Positions 42,730-52,700 of a stretch of 64,000 nucleotides of DNA are shown piece by piece. The position numbers and the translations under genes were made by a program. The stretch is from NCBI RefSeq assembly GCF_004571135.1, contig NZ_SPSB01000003.1, forward strand, positions 310,001 to 374,000. The letters are read 5' to 3'. This stretch comes from Algoriphagus kandeliae. GTDB lineage: Bacteria; Bacteroidota; Bacteroidia; Cytophagales; Cyclobacteriaceae. The notes beneath the pieces were generated by a model that had not been told where the DNA came from, searched no databases, and saw nothing but the letters and a program-made list of their open reading frames with translations. Numbering within the stretch: position 1 is the stretch's first letter; the number at the start of each line of letters is the position of its first letter.

Positions 42730-44160
42730 TTGGAAAAATTTAGCTCATTCGAGGAAATTCAAAAATCCCTCGAAAACAGAGAAACTGATTGTCAATCAAT
42801 CGTTCGTTACTATCTCTCCAATATTCAAACGAAGGCGCACCTAAACGCCTTCGTTGAAGTTTATGGACCATCCGCTCTTGCGCGAGCTGCATGGGTGGAT
42901 GAAAAATTAGCTTCAGGAAAAGCCGGCAAACTTGCAGGCATGGTCATCGGAATCAAAGATGTGCTTTGCTATGCCGGTCACGAATCCAACGCCTCCTCTA
43001 AAATTCTTCAGGGCTACGAAGCCCAATTCACCACTACTGCCATCCAACGCCTTATCGACGAAGATGCGATCATCATCGGCCGATTGAATTGTGATGAATT
43101 TGGTATGGGAAGTTCTAATGAGAACTCAGCCCATGGAAAAGTATTGAATGCTTTGGATGAATCCCGTGTTCCCGGAGGTTCATCAGGAGGTTCTGCAGTA
43201 GCAGTCCAAGCAAATCTTTGCACAGTAGCTTTAGGAACAGATACAGGAGGTTCTGTCAGACAGCCTGCAGCATTTACGGGAGTGATCGGTTCAAAACCAA
43301 CCTATTCGCGAGTTTCCCGATGGGGATTGATCGCCTATGCTTCTTCTTTTGATACCATAGGAGTTTTTTCAAGAACCATTCGGGATAATGCCTTGGTGAT
43401 GGAAATTATGGCTGGTCATGATGAATTTGACAGCACATCTTCCAGAAAGCCGGTACTTCCCTACAGCCAACTTTTGCATTTTGAAAAAAGAGCGAAAGTC
43501 GCTTATCTCAAAGAAAGTATTGAATCCCCTATCCTTCAGCCTGAAATCAAGGCGAATACCTTGTCTGTTTTGGACAAACTCAAGGAAGAAGGACATATCG
43601 TCGAGGAAGTAGAATTTCCTTTACTTGAATACATTCTCCCCACCTATTACATCCTAACCACTGCCGAAGCAAGTAGCAACTTGTCCAGATTTGATGGAGT
43701 AAAGTATGGCTACCGAAGTCCAAATGCCCACAACCTGGAATCCATGTACAAAAAAACCAGAAGTGAGGGCTTTGGAGATGAAGTAAAAAGACGAATTATG
43801 CTGGGAACATTCGTCTTGAGTGCCAGTTATTATGATGCCTATTTCACAAAGGCTCAGAAGGTTAGAAGACTCATCAAAGATTTCACTGAAAATCTTTTGA
43901 ATGATTTTGATTATATTATCATGCCAACTACGCCATCTACAGCGTTTAAGTTTGGAGAGCATAGTGAAGATCCGGTAGCCATGTATTTAGAGGATTTATT
44001 TACCGTACAAGCTTCCGTATCAGGAGTTCCTGCGATTTCCATTCCAAATGGTCAGGATAAAGAAGGAATGCCAATTGGCCTACAGGTAATGGCCAATTCC
44101 TTTAAGGAGGCAGAACTCTATGCTTTCAGCAATTATTTAGTAAACCTTATTTCAAAATAA
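42730..44160 (+). CDS. gatA: amidase of the GatA type (Asp-tRNA(Asn)/Glu-tRNA(Gln) amidotransferase subunit A)
   Basis: This 476-aa protein starts at TTG 42730, 19 nt after tatA. The Ser-cisSer-Lys triad is complete: Lys76 (GIKDVLC), Ser151 (GGSSGGSA) and Ser175 (DTGGSVRQPA). GatA releases ammonia from glutamine for the transamidation of mischarged tRNA. The PxTPSTAFKFGEHSEDPVAMYLEDLFTVQASVSGVPAISIP block near the C-terminus is GatA-specific rather than typical of other amidases. gatB and gatC are not adjacent, which is common in Bacteroidota. Confidence 0.94.
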   Translation: MEKFSSFEEIQKSLENRETDCQSIVRYYLSNIQTKAHLNAFVEVYGPSALARAAWVDEKLASGKAGKLAGMVIGIKDVLCYAGHESNASSKILQGYEAQFTTTAIQRLIDEDAIIIGRLNCDEFGMGSSNENSAHGKVLNALDESRVPGGSSGGSAVAVQANLCTVALGTDTGGSVRQPAAFTGVIGSKPTYSRVSRWGLIAYASSFDTIGVFSRTIRDNALVMEIMAGHDEFDSTSSRKPVLPYSQLLHFEKRAKVAYLKESIESPILQPEIKANTLSVLDKLKEEGHIVEEVEFPLLEYILPTYYILTTAEASSNLSRFDGVKYGYRSPNAHNLESMYKKTRSEGFGDEVKRRIMLGTFVLSASYYDAYFTKAQKVRRLIKDFTENLLNDFDYIIMPTTPSTAFKFGEHSEDPVAMYLEDLFTVQASVSGVPAISIPNGQDKEGMPIGLQVMANSFKEAELYAFSNYLVNLISK

Positions 44161-44167
44161 AAGACCA

Positions 44168-45571
44168 ATGAAAACAGCTTTGAGAAGAAAATTTCTATTC
44201 GTTTTTGTAGCGAGCAGCCTCTTTTTTTCCAAAGCCTTTTCACAGGAGACCCAATTGGTTGCTCCCGAGCTTTTTTCAGAAGATGAGGTGCAGCCCAATT
44301 ACCATTATGAATACATCCCCGACTTTACTTATGATCAGGTAAGAGAGCGGGTTGAAAAAATGGACACTGAAATGTCCTTCGAATTGAATGATCGTATTTT
44401 TTCATTCATCCAATACTTTACCGTTCGAAATAGAGATTACACCAAAATGATCCTTGCGAGAAAGGATCTGTTTTTCCCATTATTCGAAAGCACTCTCGAA
44501 GAGCATGAGATGCCGGATGACATTAAATACCTGGCTATCATCGAATCCGGATTGGATCCCCAAATTCGCTCTCGAGTTGGTGCCATGGGTTTGTGGCAAT
44601 TTATGCCTGCAACCGGCAGAATGTATGGAATGAATGTGAATTGGGATGTAGATGACCGTATGGATCCCGAACAATCTACCGAAGCGGCGGCTAAATATCT
44701 GAAGTCACTTTACCGCATGTTTGGAGACTGGGAATTGGCTTTGGCTGCTTACAATTGTGGACCGGGAAATGTAAGAAAGGCCATCCGTAGATCCGGTGGA
44801 AAGAAGAAGTTCTGGGAGATCTACAATTACCTCCCAAGAGAGACAAGAGGATATGTACCACAATTCCAAGCTATGATGTACATTCTACATCATTTGGATG
44901 AACACAATCTTCATTTGGAAGATCCCACCTATCGATTTGCAACCGAAAAAATCAGATTCGAACGAGCCTTATCTTTTGAAAAACTTTCAGAACTAACCAA
45001 CCTCTGCATCAGCGATCTGGAAAAATTAAACCCTTCCGTCAAGCGAAGAAAAATTCCAGAAACCAACAAGAGCATGGCATTGAATATCCCGAAAGGAAAG
45101 GCTGATTTCATCAATGAAAATCTCGCTTGGATTACTGATTCCTTGGGAAATGCTCCCCTACCGCTCACTGCTAGCAACAAGCTCATTCTTCGAAATGAGT
45201 CTGATATCGAAAAAGAAATCCAACGGAACACCATTACCTACCGAGTACAAAGCGGAGATAATCTTGGAAAAATTGCCCAAAATCATCGGGTAACAGTTTC
45301 ACAATTAAAAGAATGGAATAGCTTAAGTTCTAATTTGATTCGAGTGGGACAGCGGCTTACCATCCATGCGCCAATCGGTAGCAGTTCGAATAGAAGTATT
45401 GCACAAGTTCAAACCAATTCTAGTGGACAGAAAACCTACATTGTCCAACCGGGCGATTCACTTTGGATTATTTCCAGAAGATTTGAAGGATTGACTGTGG
45501 AACAATTGAAGCGATTGAACAATTTGAACTCCACACAAATTAAGCCTGGTCAACGACTCATTATCGGGTAA
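44168..45571 (+). CDS. mltD: membrane-bound lytic murein transglycosylase D-like protein with two LysM domains
   Basis: This 467-aa secreted enzyme has a signal peptide (to about FSQ). The SLT domain spans about 100-260 with catalytic Glu126 in YLAIIESGLDP and the GAMGLWQFMPATGRMYG and AYNCGPGNV motifs. Two LysM peptidoglycan-binding modules follow (about 355-400, YRVQSGDNLGKIA; about 423-466, YIVQPGDSLWIIS). It cleaves the MurNAc-GlcNAc bond to form 1,6-anhydro ends. It fits the envelope theme of this region (EnvC-like, TPR, DUF4292). Length is close to E. coli MltD (452 aa). Confidence 0.93.
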   Translation: MKTALRRKFLFVFVASSLFFSKAFSQETQLVAPELFSEDEVQPNYHYEYIPDFTYDQVRERVEKMDTEMSFELNDRIFSFIQYFTVRNRDYTKMILARKDLFFPLFESTLEEHEMPDDIKYLAIIESGLDPQIRSRVGAMGLWQFMPATGRMYGMNVNWDVDDRMDPEQSTEAAAKYLKSLYRMFGDWELALAAYNCGPGNVRKAIRRSGGKKKFWEIYNYLPRETRGYVPQFQAMMYILHHLDEHNLHLEDPTYRFATEKIRFERALSFEKLSELTNLCISDLEKLNPSVKRRKIPETNKSMALNIPKGKADFINENLAWITDSLGNAPLPLTASNKLILRNESDIEKEIQRNTITYRVQSGDNLGKIAQNHRVTVSQLKEWNSLSSNLIRVGQRLTIHAPIGSSSNRSIAQVQTNSSGQKTYIVQPGDSLWIISRRFEGLTVEQLKRLNNLNSTQIKPGQRLIIG

Positions 45572-45639
45572 ATCACCTTTGCTTCCCGAAGGCTTGGAGC
45601 AGAATTCTGTTAATTTTTTTTAACAAAAGCCAAAAGTCC

Positions 45640-45667
45640 TTACAGGAATGAATTTTCCTTCCTGTAA
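45640..45667. other. hairpin in the mltD-DUF4837 gap
   Basis: Arms ttacaggaa (45640-45648) and ttcctgtaa (45659-45667) enclose a 10-nt loop. There is no T tract after it. It may be an operator or an mRNA leader structure; nothing decides between them. Confidence 0.35.
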
Positions 45668-45712
45668 AGTATTTATTTTACTTTCAGCCAAACACACAAA
45701 CCAAACAACTGA

Positions 45713-46810
45713 ATGAAATTCCTTTCCAGAATCAGTCTTTTCATCCTTGCTGTAGCAATTCTCGCTTCTTGCGATTCCAACGGTTCCCTATCTGAAAGTA
45801 CAAAACCGAGAGCAAGGGGCTCCATTGGAGAAATTATCTTGGTGATTGACTCTGCCAAATATGCTGGACCAGTGGGCGATGCATTGCGGGATATTTTTGA
45901 ATCAGACCTACCGGGAATGATTCGCTCTGAAAGCAAGTTTAAAGTCAATACAGTAGACCCAAGAGCCATGACCCGAATGCTCAAGATGTCTACCAATCTC
46001 ATTTACGTGACCACTTTTGATGATAAAGGTGGTGCCAGCCAAGTGATCAATGCGCAATTTTCCAAGGAATCCAAAGAAAAGGCTCTGAATGACCCAAGTA
46101 TCTATTCACTTCGAGTAGAAGATGAATACGCCATCGGCCAGGAAGTTTTGTATTTATTTGGAAATACAGAAGAGCAATTGGTAGACAACCTGAAGAAAAA
46201 TGGGCCGAGAATTCAGAACCTTTTCGAGGTAAGGGAAAGAGGAAGATTAGAAAAAATATTGCTTGCCCGGAAAAATACCGCAGCCAATGCCGAAGCTGAA
46301 AAAAACATTGGGATTCAAATAAATGTACCAGCTTCATATCAGATTGCTAAATCTGTCCCGGGATTTCTTTGGCTTCGACAACCCACTCCATCAGGAAATA
46401 GGGCTGATATCAGCCTCTTTTTTCATGTAGAAGATTACGTGTCCGAAGAGCAGACTTTTCCTGAGAACATACTGGCTCTCAGGGACTCTATCACGAAGCA
46501 ACATATTTTTGGAGACCCTGAAGTTCCAAGTTCTTATGTGGTAACAGAAAAACAAATCCCTCCAGCTTTCCGAAACATGGTTATAAATGATAATTTTACA
46601 ACCGAAATCAGGGCTTCCTGGAGGACCAACAACGTCACCATGGGTGGAACCTATTTAGGTTACCTTATGGTGGATGAGCAAAAAGGAAAACTTTATTACA
46701 TCGAAGGATTTGTTTATTACCCTAATGAAGTTCATCGGGATGCCCTTCGGGAAATCGAGACCATTTTGCTTAATACCGACGTTAGCTGGGTTCCTGACCA
46801 AGGAAGCTAA
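45713..46810 (+). CDS. DUF4837-family lipoprotein
   Basis: This 365-aa protein has lipobox AILASC (Cys20). The body begins ARGSIGEIILVIDSAKYAGPVGDALRDIFESDLPGM, the characteristic opening of the DUF4837 proteins, which are found almost only in Bacteroidota and have no known function. The rest is mixed alpha-beta with several RASWRTNN- and YIEGFVYYPNEVHRDALREIE-type segments. It lies alone, 21 nt before the malic enzyme gene. I infer an envelope role only from the lipidation. Confidence 0.76.
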   Translation: MKFLSRISLFILAVAILASCDSNGSLSESTKPRARGSIGEIILVIDSAKYAGPVGDALRDIFESDLPGMIRSESKFKVNTVDPRAMTRMLKMSTNLIYVTTFDDKGGASQVINAQFSKESKEKALNDPSIYSLRVEDEYAIGQEVLYLFGNTEEQLVDNLKKNGPRIQNLFEVRERGRLEKILLARKNTAANAEAEKNIGIQINVPASYQIAKSVPGFLWLRQPTPSGNRADISLFFHVEDYVSEEQTFPENILALRDSITKQHIFGDPEVPSSYVVTEKQIPPAFRNMVINDNFTTEIRASWRTNNVTMGGTYLGYLMVDEQKGKLYYIEGFVYYPNEVHRDALREIETILLNTDVSWVPDQGS

Positions 46811-46831
46811 ACCCAACTTAACGTAGCTTTT

Positions 46832-49099
46832 ATGGCCATTAAAATTCGAAAAGAAGACGCCCTCAATTATCACACTCAGGGGTCGCCTGGTAAAATCGAA
46901 GTCATTCCTTCCAAACCCCTATCCAGTCAAATGGATTTGGCATTGGCTTATTCTCCCGGTGTGGCAGAGCCCTGCAAGGAGATTGAAGCCGATCAGGAAA
47001 ACGTGTACAAATACACCGCAAAGGGGAACCTTGTAGCTGTAATTTCTAATGGTACTGCGGTACTTGGACTGGGAGATATCGGTCCGGAAGCTTCCAAGCC
47101 GGTAATGGAAGGAAAAGGTGTACTTTTCAAGAAGTTTGCAGGTATTGATGTTTTTGACATCGAAATCAACGAAAAAGACCCAAAGAAACTTATTGATATC
47201 ATCAAATCCCTCGAACCTACTTTTGGGGGAGTGAATCTGGAGGACATCAAAGCCCCAGAATGTTTTGAAATCGAGCAGACACTGAAGCGGGAAATGAAAA
47301 TCCCGGTCATGCACGATGATCAGCATGGTACTGCAATCATTTCCGGAGCTGCCCTTCTCAATGCCCTCGAACTAGTCGAGAAGGATATTACCCAAATCAA
47401 ACTAGTGGTAAATGGTGCTGGAGCTTCTGCAGTTTCCTGTACTAGATTTTATATGTCTCTTGGCGTTAAGCGAGAGAATATTGTCATGTGTGACAAAGAG
47501 GGTGTGATTCGAAACGATCGTGAGCATTTGGATTCTATTAAGGCAGAATTTGCGACTGATCGAGATATTCATACACTCACTGAAGCTTTATCAGGAGCGG
47601 ATGTATTCTTAGGTCTTTCTGCCGGCAACGTAGTCTCACAGGAGCAAATCAAAGAGATGGCTCCAAATCCAATTGTTTTTGCCTTAGCTAATCCAGATCC
47701 AGAAATCGCTTATGACCTTGCTATTGCAGCCCGGGAAGATTTGATCATGGCTACAGGGCGTTCGGATCATCCTAATCAGGTAAATAACGTATTGGGATTC
47801 CCATACATCTTCAGAGGAGCATTAGATGTACGTGCTACAGCAATCAATGAAGAAATGAAATTAGCGGCTGCCAAAGCAATCGCCAAACTCGCAAAAGAGC
47901 CCGTTCCGGATATCGTAACCAAGGCTTATGGGGAGAGTAATTTAGGATTTGGTAGATTCTACTTGATTCCAAAACCATTAGATCCAAGATTGATTACCAC
48001 CATTGCACCTGCTGTGGCAAAGGCTGCTATTGACTCAGGAGTAGCACGTAGAACTATTTCCGATTGGGATTCTTATGAATTAGAACTCCAAGAGAGAATT
48101 GGTATTGATCAGAGATTAATGTCCGTGGTAATAGCCCGAGCCAAGAAAGATCCGAAGCGAGTGGTATTTGCGGAAGCTGACAATAGAAAAATTCTCAAAG
48201 CTGCTCAAATCCTTAAGGATGAAAAAATTGCTCATCCAATCCTTTTGGGTAACAAAGAGAAAATTCTTTCCCTCATTGAAGAAAGTTCCTTGGATTTAGA
48301 GCATGTTACCATCATTGATCCACAAGAAGAAACCCAAATGTTGGATCAGTTTGCAAAAATCCTTTTCGAAAAACGAAAAAGAAAAGGCATGACTCCAGTA
48401 GATGCTTCTAGATTGGTGATGCAGCGAAATTATTTTGGAGCCATGATGGTGGAAACTGGACAGGCAGATGCCTTCATCTCTGGTTTGACAAGAGACTATC
48501 CAAAGACCATACTTCCTACACTTCATACAATTGGCGTGAAGCCAGGAGCAAAAAGAGTGGCCGGTATGTACATTATGAATACCGATAAAGGCCCATTCTT
48601 CTTCGCAGACACCACGGTTAACTTGAATCCAAGTGCAGAAGAACTGGTAGACATTATCGGGCTGACTGCTGACGCGGTTAAATTCTTCAATGTGGAGCCG
48701 AGAGTGGCTATGCTTTCTTACTCCAACTTTGGATCTGCGAAAGGAGATATCCCTGCGAAAATGGCTAAAGCCACTGCCTTGGCAAAGGAAAAATATCCGG
48801 GCTTGATCATCGAGGGAGAAATGCAAGCGAATGTTGCATTGAATGATGAAATTCAGCGGGAAGTGTATCCATTCTCTGAATTGATCAATAAGAAAGCAAA
48901 TACCTTGATTTTCCCTGATTTGGCATCAGGAAACATCGCTTACAAGTTGCTCTCCGAAATCGGAAATTCAGAAGCAATCGGTCCGATTCTCTTGGGAATG
49001 AACAAGCCGGTACACATTCTTCAACTGGGAAGTTCTATCCGAGAAATTGTGAATATGGTAGCAATCGCTGTTGTTGACGCTCAAACAGCTTCTTCATGA
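46832..49099 (+). CDS. maeB: NADP-dependent malic enzyme with fused phosphotransacetylase-like domain
   Basis: This 755-aa protein has an N-terminal malic enzyme (about 1-430): LALAYSPGVAEPC, the NGTAVLGLGDIGPEASKPVMEGK segment with catalytic Lys, VMHDDQHGTAI with the metal Asp, and VVNGAGASAVSC as the NADP-binding loop. It converts malate to pyruvate, CO2 and NADPH. Residues of about 440-755 are a PTA-like domain (RVVFAEADNRKILKAAQIL; ANTLIFPDLASGNIAYKLL) thought to bind acetyl-CoA as an allosteric signal, not to be catalytic. It overlaps ruvA by 4 nt. Confidence 0.93.
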   Translation: MAIKIRKEDALNYHTQGSPGKIEVIPSKPLSSQMDLALAYSPGVAEPCKEIEADQENVYKYTAKGNLVAVISNGTAVLGLGDIGPEASKPVMEGKGVLFKKFAGIDVFDIEINEKDPKKLIDIIKSLEPTFGGVNLEDIKAPECFEIEQTLKREMKIPVMHDDQHGTAIISGAALLNALELVEKDITQIKLVVNGAGASAVSCTRFYMSLGVKRENIVMCDKEGVIRNDREHLDSIKAEFATDRDIHTLTEALSGADVFLGLSAGNVVSQEQIKEMAPNPIVFALANPDPEIAYDLAIAAREDLIMATGRSDHPNQVNNVLGFPYIFRGALDVRATAINEEMKLAAAKAIAKLAKEPVPDIVTKAYGESNLGFGRFYLIPKPLDPRLITTIAPAVAKAAIDSGVARRTISDWDSYELELQERIGIDQRLMSVVIARAKKDPKRVVFAEADNRKILKAAQILKDEKIAHPILLGNKEKILSLIEESSLDLEHVTIIDPQEETQMLDQFAKILFEKRKRKGMTPVDASRLVMQRNYFGAMMVETGQADAFISGLTRDYPKTILPTLHTIGVKPGAKRVAGMYIMNTDKGPFFFADTTVNLNPSAEELVDIIGLTADAVKFFNVEPRVAMLSYSNFGSAKGDIPAKMAKATALAKEKYPGLIIEGEMQANVALNDEIQREVYPFSELINKKANTLIFPDLASGNIAYKLLSEIGNSEAIGPILLGMNKPVHILQLGSSIREIVNMVAIAVVDAQTASS

Positions 49100-49692
49100 T
49101 TGCCTACCTACAGGGAAAATTAGCCTTCAAAGACCCTACTTACGTCATCATTGATGTGGGAGGGGTTGGATATGAGGTGAAAATTTCCCTTCAAACCTAC
49201 AGCAAAATCAAGGATGAGGAGTCGATTCGACTCCTCACCTACCTCCATATTAAAGAAGATGCGCACACGCTTTACGGATTTAAGGAGGAAAACGAAAAAC
49301 GACTTTTTTTACTTCTTATAAGCATCAATGGAGTAGGTCCAAATACCGGTTTGATGATCCTTTCTTCTCTTAGCGCTACAGAAATCGAAGAAGCAATTTT
49401 AGGTGGGGATGTAAATACAATAAAGCAGGTAAAAGGTATAGGCCTGAAGACGGCTCAGCGTGTTATTTTAGAATTGAAAGACAAGATAGGAAAATCAGGA
49501 TCTGCTGAAAGTACCACACCACTTGGATTCTTAAAATCAAGCAATAAAATACGAGAGGAGGCGTTAAAAGCCTTAATTACCTTAGGTTTTCCAAAGTCCG
49601 CCGCAGAAAAGAATATTGACTCAGTACTCAAAAAAACCAAGGGAGAAATTTCTTTAGAAGATTTAATTAAAGCATCTTTAAAGACATCATAA
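49096..49692 (+). CDS. ruvA: Holliday junction branch migration complex subunit RuvA
   Basis: This 198-aa protein starts at an ATGA overlap with maeB. Domain I opens MIAYLQGKLAFKDPTYVIIDVGGVGYEV. Domain II has both helix-hairpin-helix motifs (LLISINGVGPNTGLMILSS and VKGIGLKTAQRVILELKDKI). The C-terminal domain III (EALKALITLGFPKSAAEKNI) contacts RuvB. It binds four-way DNA junctions and recruits RuvB for branch migration. Twelve bases separate it from sprA. Confidence 0.96.
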   Translation: MIAYLQGKLAFKDPTYVIIDVGGVGYEVKISLQTYSKIKDEESIRLLTYLHIKEDAHTLYGFKEENEKRLFLLLISINGVGPNTGLMILSSLSATEIEEAILGGDVNTIKQVKGIGLKTAQRVILELKDKIGKSGSAESTTPLGFLKSSNKIREEALKALITLGFPKSAAEKNIDSVLKKTKGEISLEDLIKASLKTS

Positions 49693-49704
49693 TTTAAACT
49701 TGGA

Positions 49705-52700
49705 TTGAACTTTCGTACGATACTGACTTTTTGCAGGGGAAAAGCTCTGGGTACAGTTTGCTTCATCCTGTTTGGATTGTTTGTTGGTTTAGGAAATGTA
49801 ACTGCCCAACAAACTCGTACTGATACTACCCAGACTAAAATCGATTCCCTGAACAATCGAAGGTTAGCACCTTCTTTTTTGCTGTGGCAAAATCAGCGAA
49901 CGAATCCACTATTCCCTATTGGGAACCCTTTTCTAAACAGCTACTCTCCTTTCTTTCCGAACTCACTATTTGACCAGTCCGTCAGAGTTCAGGTAGACTC
50001 CACCTCCCAACTCCGATACAATGTGTTCAATCAAATGGACAGCACGCAAGTAGGGACGGGTCAAGAATATGATTTTGAAGAATTTTCCCAGATTCAGGAA
50101 TACAAAGTACGGCAGGAATATTGGCGAAACCGAGCCCGCGGTGGTGATGGAGAAAGTGCTGTAGAAGGCAGAGGGCTAGTTCCCCCTTTGACGGTAAGTC
50201 CAAATTTTGACCGGATTTTCGGAGGTTCGGATATCAATATTCAGCCTACCGGATATGTTAATCTTGATCTAGGCGCAATTTTCAGACGGGTGGATAATCC
50301 TACCCTTCCGATTCGTCAGCAACGAAATGGTGGTTTCAATTTCAATCAGCAAATCCAAATGGCTGTCAATGGATCTTTGGGCGAAAAGATGAAAATTGCT
50401 GCCAACTTTGATTCGAACAATTCCTTTGATTTTCAAAACCAACTCAAGCTAGAATTTGATGGATTTGAAGAAGACATAATCCAATCAATCGAGTTGGGAA
50501 ATGTGTCCATGCCAGTCCAAAACCGACTGATTCAAGGGGCACAAAATCTTTTTGGGGTAAAAACCCAAATGCAGTTTGGTAAATTGAATGTCACAGCTGT
50601 CGCCTCCACCCAAAGAGGCAGACGAGATAACTTGCAAATTGATGCAAATGGGCAAGGTAGAACATTTGAAATCCAAGCTTCTAATTACGACGAAAACCGA
50701 CACTTCTTCTTGTCCCATTTTTTCAGAGACAATTATGAGCGTTGGCTGAGAGGACTTCCTCAGGTGCTTTCCGGAGTCAATGTGACTCGAATCGAGATTT
50801 ATGTCATGAACCGGGCTGCCAACACAGAGACGCTTCGAAATTTTGCAGCATTCATGGATTTGGGGGAAGGTCGAGTTCTTCTAAACCCTAGCAATCCAAG
50901 TATTGGCCCAGCAGATCCTACTGCTCCAACTGGAAATACTGCCAATCAATTGTATAGCAATATTTCCAGCAATCCAACTTTCCGTCCTTTTGATACAGGT
51001 TCTCGTGCAATGGAAGGTGCATTGGGGCTTCGAAAGGGAGTTGACTTTGAGCAGATTAATGGAGCAAGAAAACTGGATCAGACAGAATATTTCATCAATC
51101 CCCAACTGGGATATGTTTCTCTTTTCAGAAGGCTACAAAATGATGAGGTATTAGCCGTAGCCTATGAATACACCTACAATGGGCAAGTTTATAAGGTCGG
51201 GGAATTAACCGAAGATTATCAAAGTAGAGCTGAGGATGAGTTGATTTTCCTAAAATTATTGCGCCCTGCACGGATCAATCCACAAGTTCCGACCTGGAAC
51301 TTGATGATGAAAAACGTCTACAGCCTTAACGCAAGTCAAATCCTACGGGAAGGATTCCAACTGCAGGTAATCTATCGAGATGACCGAACTGGTTTGGACA
51401 ACCCTTCACTTTTGGAAGGTCAGGAAGTCAAGGATGTTCCTTTGATTCGATTGACGGGGTTAGATAACCTCAACCCACAAAATGACCCTGCTCCCGACGG
51501 AAACTTTGATTATGTGGAAGGATTGACGATGATTTCTAATAGGGGCTTATTGATTTTCCCGGTATTGGAGCCCTTTGGATCTAATTTGGAAAAGCGTTTT
51601 CTCGATACTGAAGGGGTATTGAAGGACAAATATGTCTACGACACCCTTTACCGAACAACTCAGGCAGATGCAGAATTGGTCACTCGACTCAACAAGTATT
51701 TTATAAAGGGACGGCTAACTGCAGGTTCGGCGAGTGAAATCCAACTTCCTGGACTAAATATCGCTCCCGGTTCGGTAGTTGTAACAGCTGGAAATATCCC
51801 ATTGACAGAAGGGGTAGACTTCACCATTGATTACAATGTGGGTAGACTGGTCATTATCAATGACGCCATTCTTCAATCCGGAAAGCAGATCAATGTAAGC
51901 TTTGAAAAAGCAGACTTGGTTTCCTTTCAGACTCGAAGCCTTTTAGGAACCAGACTGGATTATTTATTCAGTGATAAATTCAATTTGGGCGGTACATTTT
52001 TATACTTGAATGAACGGCCTAATGTCACCCGAATAGCCACCGGAAGTGAAACTGTCAGAAATAGTATTTGGGGATTGGACGCGAATTTCTCAGATGAATC
52101 CAGATTCCTAACTAAGTTGGCGGACGCCCTACCTTTCACCAATACCAAAGAAGTTTCTCAAGTACAAATCAGTGGTGAATTTGCGCATTTGATCCCCGGA
52201 ACCTCCAATAGAGTTGATGGAGATGGAGCATCCTACATCGACGATTTTGAGGCTGCGATCACTCCATTCAATTTGGGAGGGGCTGCCAATCAAAACTGGA
52301 AACTTGCCTCTACTCCCCAGACACCTGACAATAAATTTGATTTAAGTTCACAAACGGAAGACAATCTAGGAGCAACCTACCGAAGAGCTCGGGTTGCTTG
52401 GTATAATATTGATAATATTTTTTACCGGGAAAGCGGGCCTGGAGTACCATCAAACATCTCCAGAGAGGACAGACAAAACCACTACGTGCGGAGAGTCGTA
52501 CCGCAAGAGATTTTCCCTCAACAGGACCGTGATGTGATTATCACTCCTGAGCCTTTGTTTGAATTGGCCTACTTCCCATCCGAACGGGGGATGTACAATT
52601 ACAATCCAAACCTTCGCCAAGATGGCCTTCTCCCAAACCCGAGACAAAATTATGGAGGAGTAACAAGAGCTATCACCACAGAAGTGGATTTCGATAGAAC

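Noticed and set aside
45599-45625. Terminator after mltD (cagaattctg palindrome followed by T residues)
   Set aside because: The stem is only 5 bp and AT-rich, and the T tract is 5 nt away; too weak to call.
46919-48826. Long antisense frames (up to 176 codons) opposite the malic enzyme gene
   Set aside because: They mirror the codon structure of maeB and show no motifs of their own.
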